A DNA stretch of 64,000 nt from Chamaecyparis obtusa (GCA_027943335.1 BSBK01000871.1:384501-448500), one strand, 5' to 3'; counted from the first letter of the stretch, positions 26,281 through 37,591 are shown. A program made the numbers and translations. Notes: generated from the letters alone by a model not told the origin.

Positions 26281-27018
26281 AACTTGATGGTAAGGAGAGC
26301 ATTGTGGAATGAAATAAAGAAGGAAGATCCGGTAAGGAAAAGTTTGTTCAAGATCAGATGTAGATTTTATGATAAAGTTTGGAAGGTAATCATTAACAGT
26401 GGTAGCTCGGAGAATCTGGCATCTGAAGAGATGGTCACAACATTGCAATTGGAAAGGTTGGTACATCCGAAGCCCTATCAAATTTCATGGATCAAAGATG
26501 AGCATACACTCCTGGTAAGTGAACAATGTTATGTGAATTTGAAGATTGGAAAGTACTATGATAAGGTGTTATGTGATATCATGCCTATGGATTGTTGTCA
26601 TATTTTGTTGGGTAGACCTTGGCAATATGATAGACATGCTATATATGATGGGAGATTGCATAAGTATACTATTGTGGCTGATGGAAAGAAACAAATCTTG
26701 TTACCATTGATGGAAGAACCTATTAGTAATGTTTGCACATCTGTGAAATTTTGTTTGATGGAAGGAAGAAAGTTTGTTAACTCATTGAATAAGAATGATG
26801 TATGTTTTTTTGTGATTCCTAATAAGCTGAGTAAGAAAATAGAGGATAGTGTCCCTGAGGAGATTGATAAGTTGCTCACCAAGTATAGTGATAATGTACC
26901 TGATGGTTTGCCACTAAAAAGAAGCATTGATCATTGTATGGACCTAATCCCTGGAGCTAGTTTACCAAATAAGGCACCTCATCGGTTGACACCTACCAAG
27001 AATCAGGAATTGAACTGA
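26239..27018 (+). pseudogene. gypsy protease and RT leader (outer element)
   Basis: A 259-codon open run. The retropepsin segment is WKVIINSGSSENLASEEMV at about residues 49-67: the catalytic Asp of D-S-G is Asn here (AAC). The flap and C-terminal part follow (CDIMPMDCCHILLGRPWQYD, the normal ILLGRPW motif). The linker to RT ends with the typical IDHCMDLIPGASLPNKAPHR segment. In an active copy this protease would cut the Gag-Pol polyprotein. The D-to-N change alone would abolish that. Upstream and downstream frames are joined only after stops. Confidence 0.88.
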
Positions 27019-27162
27019 TAGATTCAAGAGTTGCTGGAGAAAGGTTTGATCAGAGAAAGTTTGAGCCCTTGTGCAGTATCTACTATATTGGCACCGAAGA
27101 GGAATGGAGAATGGAGAATGTGCACTGATTCCAAAGCAATCAATAAGATAACAGTAAAGTAT
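27019..27162 (+). pseudogene. N-terminal RT fragment cut by the nested element
   Basis: Right after the stop at 27,018 the frame continues as [20 protein letters not shown] and [20 protein letters not shown], the standard gypsy RT N-terminus (CVDYRALN region, here CTDSKAIN). It stops abruptly at the AGTAT target site of the nested LTR element. The continuation is found 7.2 kb downstream at 34,365. Confidence 0.88.
27158..27162. repeat. target-site duplication AGTAT, left copy (nested element)
   Basis: AGTAT precedes the left LTR of the nested element and recurs at 34,365-34,369. It lies inside the RT coding sequence of the outer gypsy. Confidence 0.92.
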
Positions 27163-28183
27163 TGTTAGAAATAGGGAATACTGAGAGGGGGGGGTGAATC
27201 AGTATTCTATAAACTTTAACTTTTTCCCAATTATGGATATAACAGATTATCTTAACACATGCATAACATAGAAATCTAAACAACATGCATAGCAATAAAA
27301 ATAAAGAACTCATAACACATTATTTGTTCTCGAGGAAACCCTGGCCAAGGGAAAACCCCGATGGGGATGGTACCCACAAAGATCCACTAATCAAAAGTAT
27401 CATGTTAAGGATGTTGACCCTATTAGGAGTCTATTACATGCATGTAGTGTCTCAGTCCTGATTAAGGGACTATAGGCTTTGTTAGAAGCCTCAACCCTAT
27501 TAGGAGTTGGCAGTACAAAATGTGATTACCAGATGAGCCCACTACCCAAACAAGTAATATACAATATTCACTGATTACAAAAATAGGTCAAGGTACATAA
27601 CCTTATACTACTTGCATCAATATCTCTTCTCTTCTCTTCACTTTCGCTATTACATTCGCATATTCATTACTTATTATTTTACATTACATTTTTACATATC
27701 TTTATACAAGTTATTAAGATTAATAACTTTCCAGTCAGCTATCATATTACAAATATCTTTATCCAAGGTTTAACATCTAGGATGTCATCCCTTTATATTG
27801 TTAAGTCATTATTTTGATAAACAAAATAATCCCTTAACTCTTTATCAATTATGTCTTCAAATTATGTCCTGTCGGCTTAACATTATCTTTAGTAAAACTA
27901 TCATAACTTCTTCCGTACATGCCGTACTAACTTGCACTCTGAGATGAGTCTTCAATAGTCACCATAGAGTCTATGTTCAAGTGCACAAGCACTAAAATTA
28001 CTCCAATCAACATCACAAATCAAAACTGTCTTCAGGTTCACTGGCAAAAATATATTGTCTCATACTTAGACAATTTGCATTGCGCTCTAACATACTAGCT
28101 CTCTGACCTATGTGATCTTCATGTAGATCATATGTTTCCATAATGACAACATCTATGTAACCAACTCAGCCAAATTTCTAACA
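27163..28183 (-). repeat. 3' LTR of the nested element
   Basis: TGTTAGAAATAGGG...TTTCTAACA on the plus strand. Shares with the copia LTRs the phrase GAG(A)GGGGGGG-TGAATCAGT near its start and 'CGAGGAAACC...AAAACCCC' further in. Very similar to the right LTR. Confidence 0.92.
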
Positions 28184-28196
28184 ATCTCCCCCTTTG
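28184..28196 (-). promoter_or_regulatory. polypurine tract of the nested element
   Basis: CAAAGGGGGAGAT on the minus strand, immediately before the 3' LTR. Same sequence type and position as in the copia element at 12,022-12,034. Confidence 0.8.
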
Positions 28197-28399
28197 TCAT
28201 TGGTGGCAACATATGAGAAAATTGGCTAAGTCTTAGACTCCAAAAATTCAAAGTTATGGCCATAATACAAAATATATATATACTATCCTTATGACTTCAT
28301 GAATCTTCTCTATATACTATACTCCCCCTAAGAGTATGTATCCTTATCAATTTTCTGCTATATATCTATCCCCCTTTGACAACAATGACAAAAAAAGGT

Positions 28400-31300
28400 A
28401 AGGAGGGTTACAAAATTGTGTTCACAAAAAGTTATACCTTGATTCAATATTGCAAAGCCAGTAGGCTTGCAACACAATCTGAAAATTTAATCTTCATAGC
28501 CTCTAACTCTTTCTCCCATGATTTCTTAATTGAATCTACCACACTATGTAGTGCACACAATCCATAAGATGCAATCTCACATGCTTGGAGATTCTCATAA
28601 CTAAACTTCTAAAAAGATATCTTGGCTGAAAGACATTCTTCCAATTGCCCTTTAGTAGTGCTCAAGTTTATAGAAATGTGCTCTCTTAAAAGAGTGAATC
28701 TCTTTAGCTTTTTGTCCTTGTCATCTTGCAAAACTCTCATTTCATCAAAAATCTCATGGATTTTCTACTCAATATCAAATACCTTCACATTGGGGCATGA
28801 AAGAAGGTTTGTCTCATTCTAAATTTCTGCTTTCTTCATCTTCATCTTCTGAACTTCCTCTGCTACCAAGTTCTCTGATTTTGTACACTAAATGTACAAG
28901 GATTTTCCTCTTTCTAAATTCTTTCTCTAGTCCTTTATACAGATATCCAGGTTATTGACATCATTCCTGATATTTTGACTAATGTCCAAAAGTGTAATGG
29001 CCTCATAAGCTGCTTGAGCTTTCATCTTTGCTATATCAGATAGATTTGTAAACTCATCATCAAAAGTATTCATTACTTTCTTTGCTCTTTCTAGAGGGTC
29101 ATCTTCTGCAATTTGTGTAGTAATAATGCCTTGTAACTTCTTAGTAAGCTCCTTCAAGTATCCTTCAAGACTCTTTACTTTCTTGTTCTTTCTGATGATC
29201 TTGTTGAAACATGTGATCAATTCCATCTGATCATCATCATCTACTTCATTTCCAAAATTCTCAATCATAGAACCAATCTAAGTTTTCTTGCCAGTCTCAG
29301 GTGTAAGACTGATGTCTTCTTGAGTGGGAATAGGTACTTGTTTCTCTATCACTTTAGGTTCTACAATTGTGGTTTATGTCTTCTCTTCTCCTTTGATACT
29401 ATCCTTCTCTTCAAAAGCCGAATTGTCAACAATGTTTTCAAGATTCTTGAATAAGTTATCATCACTATCCAAGGTGATCTTAGTTCCTTCAACATTCATT
29501 AATTCATCCTCAATATTTATGGCTGGTGGAGAGGGAATGTCCTCTTGTTCTACTTCTTCTACTTGATCTATGGATTCTACTGCAACTGATGATTCTCCAC
29601 ATAATCGTAATGATTTCTTGCTCTATTTCTGTGTTAATTTTTTCATATCTGCCTCCCATAATCTGAATAGTTCTCTTCTTGGTTCTGAGATGGGTGCTTA
29701 GATTCTTCATAATCTGATTGAAGTGTTCTTCATCTCTCACAACAAAAAATTTTCTTACAATATTTTCTCTAATAGTTATGTCTTCTTTTGATGCTCTCTT
29801 CTTTCTATTTACAAGTTTCTTGTACAAGTCATCAGGTATCTTAACCTGAATTGTATCAAATTTCTTATCAGATAAAATCATATGCTTCACCACTGCATTT
29901 TCTAGATTCAATCTTTCTGCATAATCATAGAGATCATAATATTTGTTCATCTTTGTAAAGTCTCCATCTTGAATGATCTATTCATTAACCTTCTCAACTC
30001 TAGGTTTCCAAGTTTTCTTCTTAACATGAGTGCTTTCATCAACTTTGATTTCTGCAACTTTCCTTTGAATTGGTGGCACCAATGTCTTATGCCTCTTACA
30101 CGGTCTAGTAGAAATCTCTTTTATTCTTTTGCTAGGTGTGGAGGAGGTTGATCTAGTAGATATTCTTGTTTCTTGGTCCTTCTCTATTTCTTCCACTTTT
30201 ACCTTAATGTGTGTCTCCCCTTTTTGTGCTGCAATTGATGATAGAGGTGGAACAGACAAAACTTATTTTTGTCCAATATCTCTAACTACTACTATTGTTT
30301 GCTTGGCTACAAAGAACTCATGTTCAGTCATCCCTGTATCTTTTAGAATTTTCTTGATTTTACTCTCAACTCTGTTCTTTGACTATTTCTCTTCAAGGAT
30401 GGTCTTTGCGGAGTTGAAGTTCTCCTCAAAGGTTCCAAACCTATTATAGTGAATATCCAACTTGCACTTAAGTAATCTGCTCACATATTATTTTGTCTCA
30501 ATCTCAGATATCTCATAGCCAAGAGGGTCTATGAACTCTATTCTAGGTTCTACTACTTCAATGTAAATAAAGTCAGTATCAACCATGAAACATATCTCAT
30601 TTTTATACTTCTCCACAAGAGACTGTGGGATCCTTGATTTGGTAGACATCAAATTCTGAAATGATTTAATTACCAACACTACAGTTTCATTTACTTTATC
30701 AATAACATGCCTCCTATACACTTGGTTAATCCTTTACATTGTAGTTTGGCCATCATTCTGGTCATTTCCAATGGTGAACAGAAATCTTCTCAATAAATGA
30801 AAGAACATATAAGTGATTAAGTATGAGAATCTAAACTGTGAATACTTAGTCTTCTTTATCTTTTCCAAATTCTCAAACAACTAAATTTTCAAAATCTCAC
30901 ACATGTCAACTTGTACTTTATCAACACACATCAAATAAGCTGCATGTATCATTCCAGCTGCCATGTCATCCTCTCTTGAGTTAGCACAAAACTTAGTTCT
31001 TAGGATCTTACACAAGTATCTGACATCATCTTGTTGTATCTTGCTAATTACTATTCCTCTGCCATTATAGGATGAATTTGTGTTATCTATGACTATTTTC
31101 CTCATGTTTTTCTCATTCAAAGGAATGGCTCCAATTTTAGATAGTTCAGTTACCTCATGAATTAAGTTAGTTGTAATGTTTATCACTCTATCATCTAACC
31201 AAAACTTTCCATTGTGAATTCTACTTGGGATTATCTTGGTACATTCTTCATTTTCAAATTCATATTGCAAAGCATACTTAATGATCTCATTATCTTTCAA

Positions 31301-31884
31301 ATGCTCAAACCCTACTTTCAATGACATGTTCTTATTATAGATCATCTAATATTCCTCTGTGAAATCACTATCACTGATACTCTCTAGTTTACATCCCAGA
31401 TAACTTCTGACATTCTCTAGATGTAAAACTCCATCTGGTATGGATGATAAAGCTAACCTAGGATCATCTTCCAAGGGTTCTACTAGTTCCCTTTTCATTT
31501 TAGGTCTATTCTTATCTCTAACATTGTGAATCAAAGAAATATCCATGATTTCCTCTAATTCCTTAACTTATTTAAAGATATGCCAATTAAAATACCTCGA
31601 TTCCGCGATTTAGGGCTTGCGTAGATTCGACACAAAAAATTCTTCACCAAATCCTTGAAAAATGCTTCCAATCACCGCTCTTTGATCTCTTTAACACTTG
31701 CATTCACTTTGATGATCAAATGATACCGTCCATGACCTTTTATCATTTCAATCTCACTTAGATCTGACATCGCATTCAATTCTTTTGCCACTTCTTTCCA
31801 AAAAGTTGATTCTGTTAACTTGCAAAACTTAAAACTTCTTGTGATCTCGCAAAACATAATATTTTTCTTTGTGCTCTTAACCAT
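28400..31884 (-). pseudogene. long ORF of unknown function in the nested element (ORF2)
   Basis: The minus strand from an ATG at 31,884 (MVKSTKKNIMFCEITRSFKF) shows coding-like sequence for about 3.4 kb, or more than 1,000 codons. The main stretch 31,546-29,510 keeps a single frame across five open segments, separated only by isolated stops. Near 29.6 kb the frame shifts by one, and the open sequence goes on to about 28.9 kb (GESSVAVESIDQVEEVEQED, later MIENFGNEVDDDDQMELITC) and more weakly to 28.4 kb. Features in order: a small N-terminal domain; a globular middle (NGKFWLDDRVINITTNLIHE, then DDVRYLCKILRTKFCANSRE and AAGMIHAAYLMCVDKVQVDM); a basic Ser/Thr-rich linker (STRSTSSTPSKRIKEISTRP); a second folded part (KIPDDLYKKLVNRKKRASKE); and an acidic coiled-coil-like C-terminus (SLEGYLKELTKKLQGIITTQ). 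I recognise no RT, integrase, protease or envelope motif and cannot name a family. Confidence 0.6.
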
Positions 31885-32137
31885 AGCATTAGAACATCAT
31901 ATAATACCTTGCATTAACTATGCAAGACTCAATTCATCATATATCAAATTCTACACTAATCTAAGTTCTTATTTTTACTGTAATTTACATGAATTAAGTA
32001 TTTTGAGATGGGTCAGGTAAAGAGTCATTCTTACCATTTAATACTTCACCTTTTTGAATACCTTTAGTGCTAAATATGTCTCCTTGATCTGTGCTTTTAA
32101 CAAACTTCACTTCATTTGAGTTACTATAGCATCCTTT

Positions 32138-33280
32138 CTAACTGTTTCTTGCATCTTCATTTCTTCTTACATGACTTCTAGGGTTAGGATTGGTATGAAA
32201 AACTCTATTGTTCATTCTACAAAACCTTGTTGTGTGTCCAATCTTGTTACATATCTGAAAAACTATTTCATTGTTTTCATATCTTGGTCCAGGATGATTG
32301 ATCTGTGATCTGCAATTTCTAGCAATGTGTCCAACCTTGTTGCATCTATAACAGACTACTCCATTTCTTCTATTCATATCTTCAATAGGTTTCTTATCTG
32401 CATGGTCAGTATTTTTAAACATTCTACTACTATTGTTATTCTCAACAAATTTAAGTTTTATGCATTCAATAGCTATATGTCCAAAATCATGACAATTATA
32501 ACAATAACCATTAAGAGGTTTAAATTGCTTACATGTGCAATCTCTCTTCATATGACCAATAGTATTATAAGCAAAACATCTACCTTTGAATTCTCTTTGC
32601 ATACCTTTTGATGATTCCTCTTGCTTAGGTGGTTCTTCTTCCTTAGGTGTATCTTCAGATTTGTTAATCTCATTAGACTTCTTCTCATCTATGTTTTCAG
32701 ATATTTTCAGATCTGGTTCCTTGCTTTCTTCATTTGCTTTAAAAGTGTTGAATCCAAGACCAGTTTTATCATAGAATAGTTTTTGATAAGATATTTATTC
32801 ATCAATCTTCTCACTAGTTGAACATAGTCTTTCAAGTTGCTGCTTAGATTGAGTCAGTTCTCCTTTCATAATTGTATTGCATTTCTCAAGGTCAGCATAC
32901 TGCAAATTGACTTTCTCAAGTTCAGATGTTACTTTACCAAGTTTAGATTTTAACCCTTCATTTTCAAGCTTAAGATTTTCATTCTCAAATTTCAGATTTG
33001 CTTCATTCTTGCCATTTCCATCTTTCAGACTCAACTTCAAATTTGCTATCTTCAGTTCATGTTTAAGGATCTCATTTTCTTTTTCTAAGTTGTCATCACA
33101 ATCTTCAATATGAATTTCAGATTCCTTTTCAGATTTCATATCTTCCAATTTGTTTTTCAGTTTCTCAATGAGGTTCTTTGCATCATCATATTTTCCTTTC
33201 AGAGTATCTCTTTCCTCAATAAGCATATCAATTTGTTCAAGAGCTTCTTCAAGATTCTTTTGTAGCTGATCCATATCCAT
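32138..33280 (-). pseudogene. Gag-like protein with coiled coil and four zinc knuckles (ORF1)
   Basis: The start is probably the ATG at about 33,280 (MDMDQLQKNLEEALEQIDML), less than 70 bp from the PBS. The first 160 residues form a long coiled coil (ERDTLKGKYDDAKNLIEKLK, later LKFENENLKLENEGLKSKLG). One stop follows (KIDE*ISYQ) with the frame kept. Then comes YDKTGLGFN, the phrase that precedes the zinc knuckle in SIRE-like copia Gag proteins. An acidic Lys/Glu linker leads to four tandem zinc knuckles: CFAYNTIGHMKRDC (first Cys pair altered), CYNCHDFGHIAIEC, CYRCNKVGHIARNC and a fourth lacking its first Cys (QICNKIGHTTRFC). There is no N-terminal capsid domain. It probably packages RNA together with a helper's Gag. 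Confidence 0.8.
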
Positions 33281-33337
33281 AGAGATCTTACTCAAGCTGC
33301 TATGATTTCCTTGAATGATTATTTTCCGAGTAACTAA

Positions 33338-33349
33338 GCTATGATACCA
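33338..33349 (-). promoter_or_regulatory. primer-binding site of the nested element
   Basis: TGGTATCATAGC on the minus strand, one mismatch from the tRNA-Met site, two bases inside the right LTR. Same spacing as in the copia element. Confidence 0.85.
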
Positions 33350-33351
33350 AT

Positions 33352-34364
33352 TGTTAGAAATAGGGAATACTGAGAGGGGGGGTGAATCAGTATTCTACAA
33401 ACTTTAACTTTTGCCCAATTATGGATATAACAGATTATCTTAACACATGCATAACATAGAAAGATAAACAACATGCATAGCAATAAAACTAAACAACTCA
33501 TAACACATTATTTGTTCTCGAGGAAAACCTGGCCAAGGGAAAACCTTGGTGGGGATGGTACCCACAAAGATCCACTAATCAAAAGTATCATGTTAAGGAT
33601 GTTGACCCTGTTAGGAGTTTATTACATGCATATAGTGTCTCAGTCCTGATTAAGGGACTATAGGATTTGTTAGAAGCCTCAACCCTGTTAGGAGTTGGTA
33701 GTACAAAATGTGATTACCAGATGATCCCACTACCCAAACAAGTAATATACAATATTCACTGATTACAAAAATAGGTTAAGGTACATAACCTTATACTGCT
33801 TGCATCAATATCTCTTTGATGCTCTTCACTTTCGCTATTACATTTGCATATTCATTACTCTACATTACATTTTTACATATCTTTATACAAGTTATTAAGA
33901 TTAATAACTTTCCAGTCATCTATCATATTAAAAATATCTTTATCCAAGGATTAACATCTAGGATGTCATCCCTTTATATTGTTAAGTCATTATTTTGATA
34001 AACAAAATAATCCCTTAACTCTTTATCAATTCTGTCTTCAAATTATGCCCTATCGGCTTAACACTTTCTTTAGTAAAATTGTCATAACTTCTTTTGTACA
34101 TGTCGTACTGACTTGCACTCTGAGATGAGTCTTCAATAGTCACCATAGAGTCTATGTTCAAGTGCACAAGCACTGAACTTACTCCAATCAACATCACAAA
34201 TCAAAATTGTCTTCAAGTTCACTGGTAAAAACATACTGTCTCATACTTAGATAATTTGCATTGTGCTCTGAAATACTAGCTCTCTGACCTATGCGATCTT
34301 CATGTAGATCATATATTGTCATAATGACAACATCTATGTAACCAGCTCAGCCAAATTACCAACA
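33352..34364 (-). repeat. 5' LTR of the nested element
   Basis: TGTTAGAAATAGGG...ACCAACA on the plus strand, matching 27,163-28,183 with scattered single-base changes and small indels. Confidence 0.92.
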
Positions 34365-34369
34365 AGTAT
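34365..34369. repeat. target-site duplication AGTAT, right copy (nested element)
   Basis: Identical to 27,158-27,162. The gypsy RT frame resumes directly across it (YKFPILRMDD). Confidence 0.92.
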
Positions 34370-35340
34370 AAATTTCCTATACTGAGAATGGATGATATAA
34401 TGGATAGTTTGACTGGAGCAAAGTATTTTACAAAGATTGATTTGAAAAGTGGGTATCATTAGATCAGAATTAGAGAAGGTGATGAATGCAAGACTATTTT
34501 TAAGACAAAAGAAAGTTTGTATGAGTGGTTGGTTATGCCTTCTAGTTTAAATAATACATCGAGTACTTTTATGAGATTGATGAATGAGGCTTTGAAGAAA
34601 TTCTTGGGTAAGTTTTTGATTGTATATCTTGATGATATTTTGATATTTAGTAAGACCTGAGAAGAACATTTGTTGCATGTTAGACAAGTTTTGCAGAAAT
34701 TAAAAGAGGAAAAGTTGCTAATAAATATGAAAAAGTGTTCATTCATGAAAGAGGAGATTGTGTATTTGGGATTTATTATTTCAGTTGATGGTTTGAAGAT
34801 GGATCCTGAAAAGGTTGAAGCTATTTTGAATTGGCCTACACTTGTGAATGCTAGTGAGGTAAGATCATTTCATGGTTTGGCAAGTTTTTACTAAAAGTTC
34901 ATAAGAAATTTCAGTTCAATTTGTAATGCTATGACTAAGACTATGAGAGGAGATAAAAGAGAATTCAAGTGGACATGTGGAGCTGAAAAAAGTTGAGACT
35001 CTGAAGCAGAAGGTTTCTGAGTTACCTATTTTGGCATTACCTGATTTCAGTAAGGTATTTCAAGTAGAATGTGATGCAAGTGGAAGTGCAATTGGGGCTG
35101 TGTTCAGTCAAGAAGGTAAACCTATTGCTTTCTTTAATGAAAAGTTGAATGATGCTAGAAGGAAATATTCTGTGTATGATCAAGAATTTTATGCTATTGT
35201 TCAAGCACTGAAGAAATGGAGACATTATTTGATATCAAGTGAATTTGTGTTGTATACTGATCATAAGGCTTTACAATATTTGGGTAGTCAAAATAAGTTG
35301 AATCAAAGACATGAAATGGGTTGAGTATTTGCAGAGTTAT
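34365..35340 (+). pseudogene. gypsy RT (rest) and RNase H of the outer element
   Basis: Continues the RT broken at 27,162: YKFPILRMDDIMDSLTGAKY, FTKIDLKSGYH (first Asp region), a degraded MPFGL box ([20 protein letters not shown]) and the intact active site [12 protein letters not shown] near 34,620-34,650. The connection segment (VYLGFIISVDGLKMDPEKVE, SFHGLASFY) leads to a Ty3-type RNase H at 34,977-35,324 with ECDASGSAIG, YDQEFYAIVQALKKWRHY and YTDHKAL, so the three acidic residues are kept. Stops at 34,460 and 34,659 and frameshifts near 34,975 and 35,310 inactivate it. Confidence 0.9.
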
Positions 35341-36880
35341 ACATTTGTGATCAAGCATAAGAGTGGAGTCACTAACCGAGTTGTTGATGCATTGAGTAGA
35401 AAGTCTTTGATGACCGAGATAAAAATTGAAGTTCTTAGTTTTGATGAGATGAAAGATTTGTATGAAAATGACCCTAATTTTTCTGAGCTGTGGAGAAAGT
35501 GCAAAGCACCTATTCAAGATCAACAAGATACTAAATGGGATGAATATTTTATTCAGGAGGGTAGGTTGTTTAAAGGTATTCAGTTGTGTATACCAAGAGG
35601 AGTGATGGGAACTAATTTGATAAAGGAGAAACATAGTAGTGGTTTGGCTGGACATTTTGGTATTGATAAAACATAGAATTTGCTTAAGGAGAAGTACTAT
35701 TGGCCGTAGTTGTATAAAGATGTTCAAAAATTTGTGAAAAGTTGTGGAATTTGTCAAGTTGCAAAAGGAGTAAGTCAGAATACTGGTCTATATACACCGA
35801 TTGTTGTTCCTAAGAAACCTTGGATTGAGATCAGTATGGACTTTGTTCTTGGATTAGCGAAGATAGTAAGAGGTAATGATTCTATATTTGTTGTTGTGGA
35901 TAGATTTTCTAAGATGGCACATTTTATACCATGTAGAAAGACATCAGATGTGGTACATATAGCAAATCTTTTCTTTAAGAAAATTGTCAAATTGCATGGA
36001 CTACCGAGGAGTATTATCTCTAACCGAGATGGTAAATTTGTTGTATACTTCTGGAAAACACTTTGGAAGAAGTTTGGCACTGAGTTGAAATATAGTTCTA
36101 CATTTCATCCACAAACTAATGGACAGACTGAAATTGTAAATAGAAGTTTGGGAAATCTTTTGAGATGTTTAGTTGGAGACACACCGAGTAATTGGGATTC
36201 TGTGTTGGCACAAGTAGAGTTTACATACAATAATTCAATGAATAGGAGTACTGGAAGGACACCATTTGAGATTGTGAATGGCACACAACCGAGAGGAATA
36301 TCTGATTTGAGAGACATTGCTGATAAAAATAAGAAAAGTGTTGAAGGAGTAAAGTTTGTTGAGTACATGAAAACAATGCATGAAGATGTGAAGTTGAAGC
36401 TAGAAGACAGTAATCAAAAATACAAAGACAAAGCTGATAGATTAAGAAGGCATAAAACTTTTGATGTTGGTAATGAAGTGATGGTTCATTTGAAGAAAGG
36501 TCGATTCCCTGTTGGAACATATGGGAAGCTAAAGATGAAAAAGTTTGGACCTTGCAAGATTCTGAAGAAATTTGACAGTGGAAATGCATATGAAATTGAG
36601 TTACCTAATGACATGGACATATCACCTATTTTCAACATTGCTGATTTGTATGAATATCATGAACCTGATGAAGAAGTGACAGTACCGACAAAATATCCTA
36701 AGAAGCAGAATGATGAAGTTGAACAGATTTTGAAGGAAAGAGTTGGTAAAAGTACAAGAGGAAAATAATATATGGAATATCTAGTTAAGTGGAAGAGTAG
36801 ACCGATGGAAGACAGTTCATGGATTTCACAATCTAAGTTGGATGCAGCTCGGACCAGACCTACCAAATGATTTGGAGAAT
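35311..36880 (+). pseudogene. gypsy integrase and chromodomain of the outer element
   Basis: The HHCC zinc domain spans a stop (HSSGLAGHFGIDKT, then CGICQVAKG). The catalytic core in the 352-codon run from 35,710 has ISMDFVLGL (D44), SIISNRDGKF and NGQTEIVNRS (E141). The second catalytic Asp, at residue 105, is Asn (AAC), with 35 residues to the Glu. A GPY/F-like C-terminal region follows (RFPVGTYGKLKMKKFGPCKI). After ISPIFNIADLYEY comes a chromodomain (VEQILKERVGKS, then YMEYLVKWKSRPMEDSSW) interrupted by a stop at 36,766. The chromodomain would direct integration to marked chromatin. Both the D-to-N change and the stops make the enzyme inactive. Confidence 0.9.
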
Positions 36881-36904
36881 CATTTCTAAATAACCCTGGG
36901 TGTC

Positions 36905-37591
36905 TGATGTAGGAGCATCTCGGGTCCTTGGCAGTCCTTGGCAATCCTGTGTCACCAAAAACATTTCGGATTTTCTCTTTATTGCTCGGTTCCTGCTTTG
37001 ACCAAGTTGGTCGGTAGTTGGTCGGTTTCCTTTGGTTACCGAGTGTGGTCGGTTATCTCTTGGGCGGTCGGTTATTTCACTGGCACTCGGCATTACCTGT
37101 CTGTTGCTCGGTTATCTTGCTTATCGACGGGTTTAGTTTTAGTTCCTGATGTGGCCAACTTGTGCATTTATATTGGATCACAGATTTAATGTTGGTATCC
37201 ATCATTGGGAAGCATGTGGTCCCAGATCTGACCGTTTCTTCCATTGATTATGAATCTGAAGGCCAACTCAGCTCGGTAGCTTCTTGTATAAATGTAGATG
37301 TTTGATTGTAGATTAGAGAGTCAGTTTTTGGATAGAAGATAGTAGACATTAAATTGGAGATTTGTAACAGATTCTCGTATGTTTGAAGACTTCTGAGATT
37401 CATTGTAATATTAGGCCGTAACCGGGAAGGCCTTACAACCCGGCATGTATGATTCTAATTGATGAAAATATATGAAAGATCTGGCATTCTCTCTCTCACT
37501 ATTGTTGTTTGTGCTTCCGCATGGTTTGGGCAGGCTTGGATCATTAGGGTGTGCCACTGTTTGGCCCCTCTTGCATCCTTGCCTTGCGTCA
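36905..37591 (+). repeat. 3' LTR of the outer gypsy element
   Basis: Begins TGATGTAGGAGCATC after the tract AACCCTGGGTGTC and ends TTGCGTCA. Longer than the 5' LTR by exactly one extra GTCCTTGGCA copy near 36,925-36,945. Confidence 0.9.

Larger units (their letters stand above)
27163..34364 (-). mobile_element. pol-less LTR retroelement with copia-type ends, nested in gypsy RT
   Basis: A 7.2-kb element with LTRs 27,163-28,183 and 33,352-34,364, a perfect AGTAT duplication, a PBS at the right LTR and a polypurine tract at the left LTR (minus strand). The 5.2-kb interior holds only two coding regions: a short Gag-like ORF (coiled coil and four zinc knuckles) and a very long ORF of unknown function. 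I find no protease, integrase, RT or RNase H motif on either strand, so it must have moved with help from another element. Its LTRs are closely similar, so it is younger than the copia at 10.8 kb. The LTR start (TGTTAG), the G-run motif, PBS and tract resemble that copia element. Confidence 0.9.
24421..37591 (+). mobile_element. chromodomain Ty3/gypsy element split by a nested insertion
   Basis: LTRs at 24,421-25,097 and 36,905-37,591, a perfect 5-bp duplication (CTTAA), a tRNA-Met-type primer site and a Gag-protease-RT-RNase H-integrase-chromodomain order identify a plant chromovirus on the plus strand. Without the nested 7.2-kb element it would be about 6 kb. Its coding sequence is interrupted inside the RT at 27,162. 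The protease Asp and the second integrase Asp are both changed to Asn, and several stops and frameshifts occur, so it is dead. The 10-bp length difference between its LTRs is a tandem GTCCTTGGCA duplication present only in the 3' copy. Confidence 0.95.

Noticed and set aside
32327..33113. Plus-strand frames opposite the Gag-like ORF
   Set aside because: Antisense shadows of the zinc-knuckle and coiled-coil coding region.
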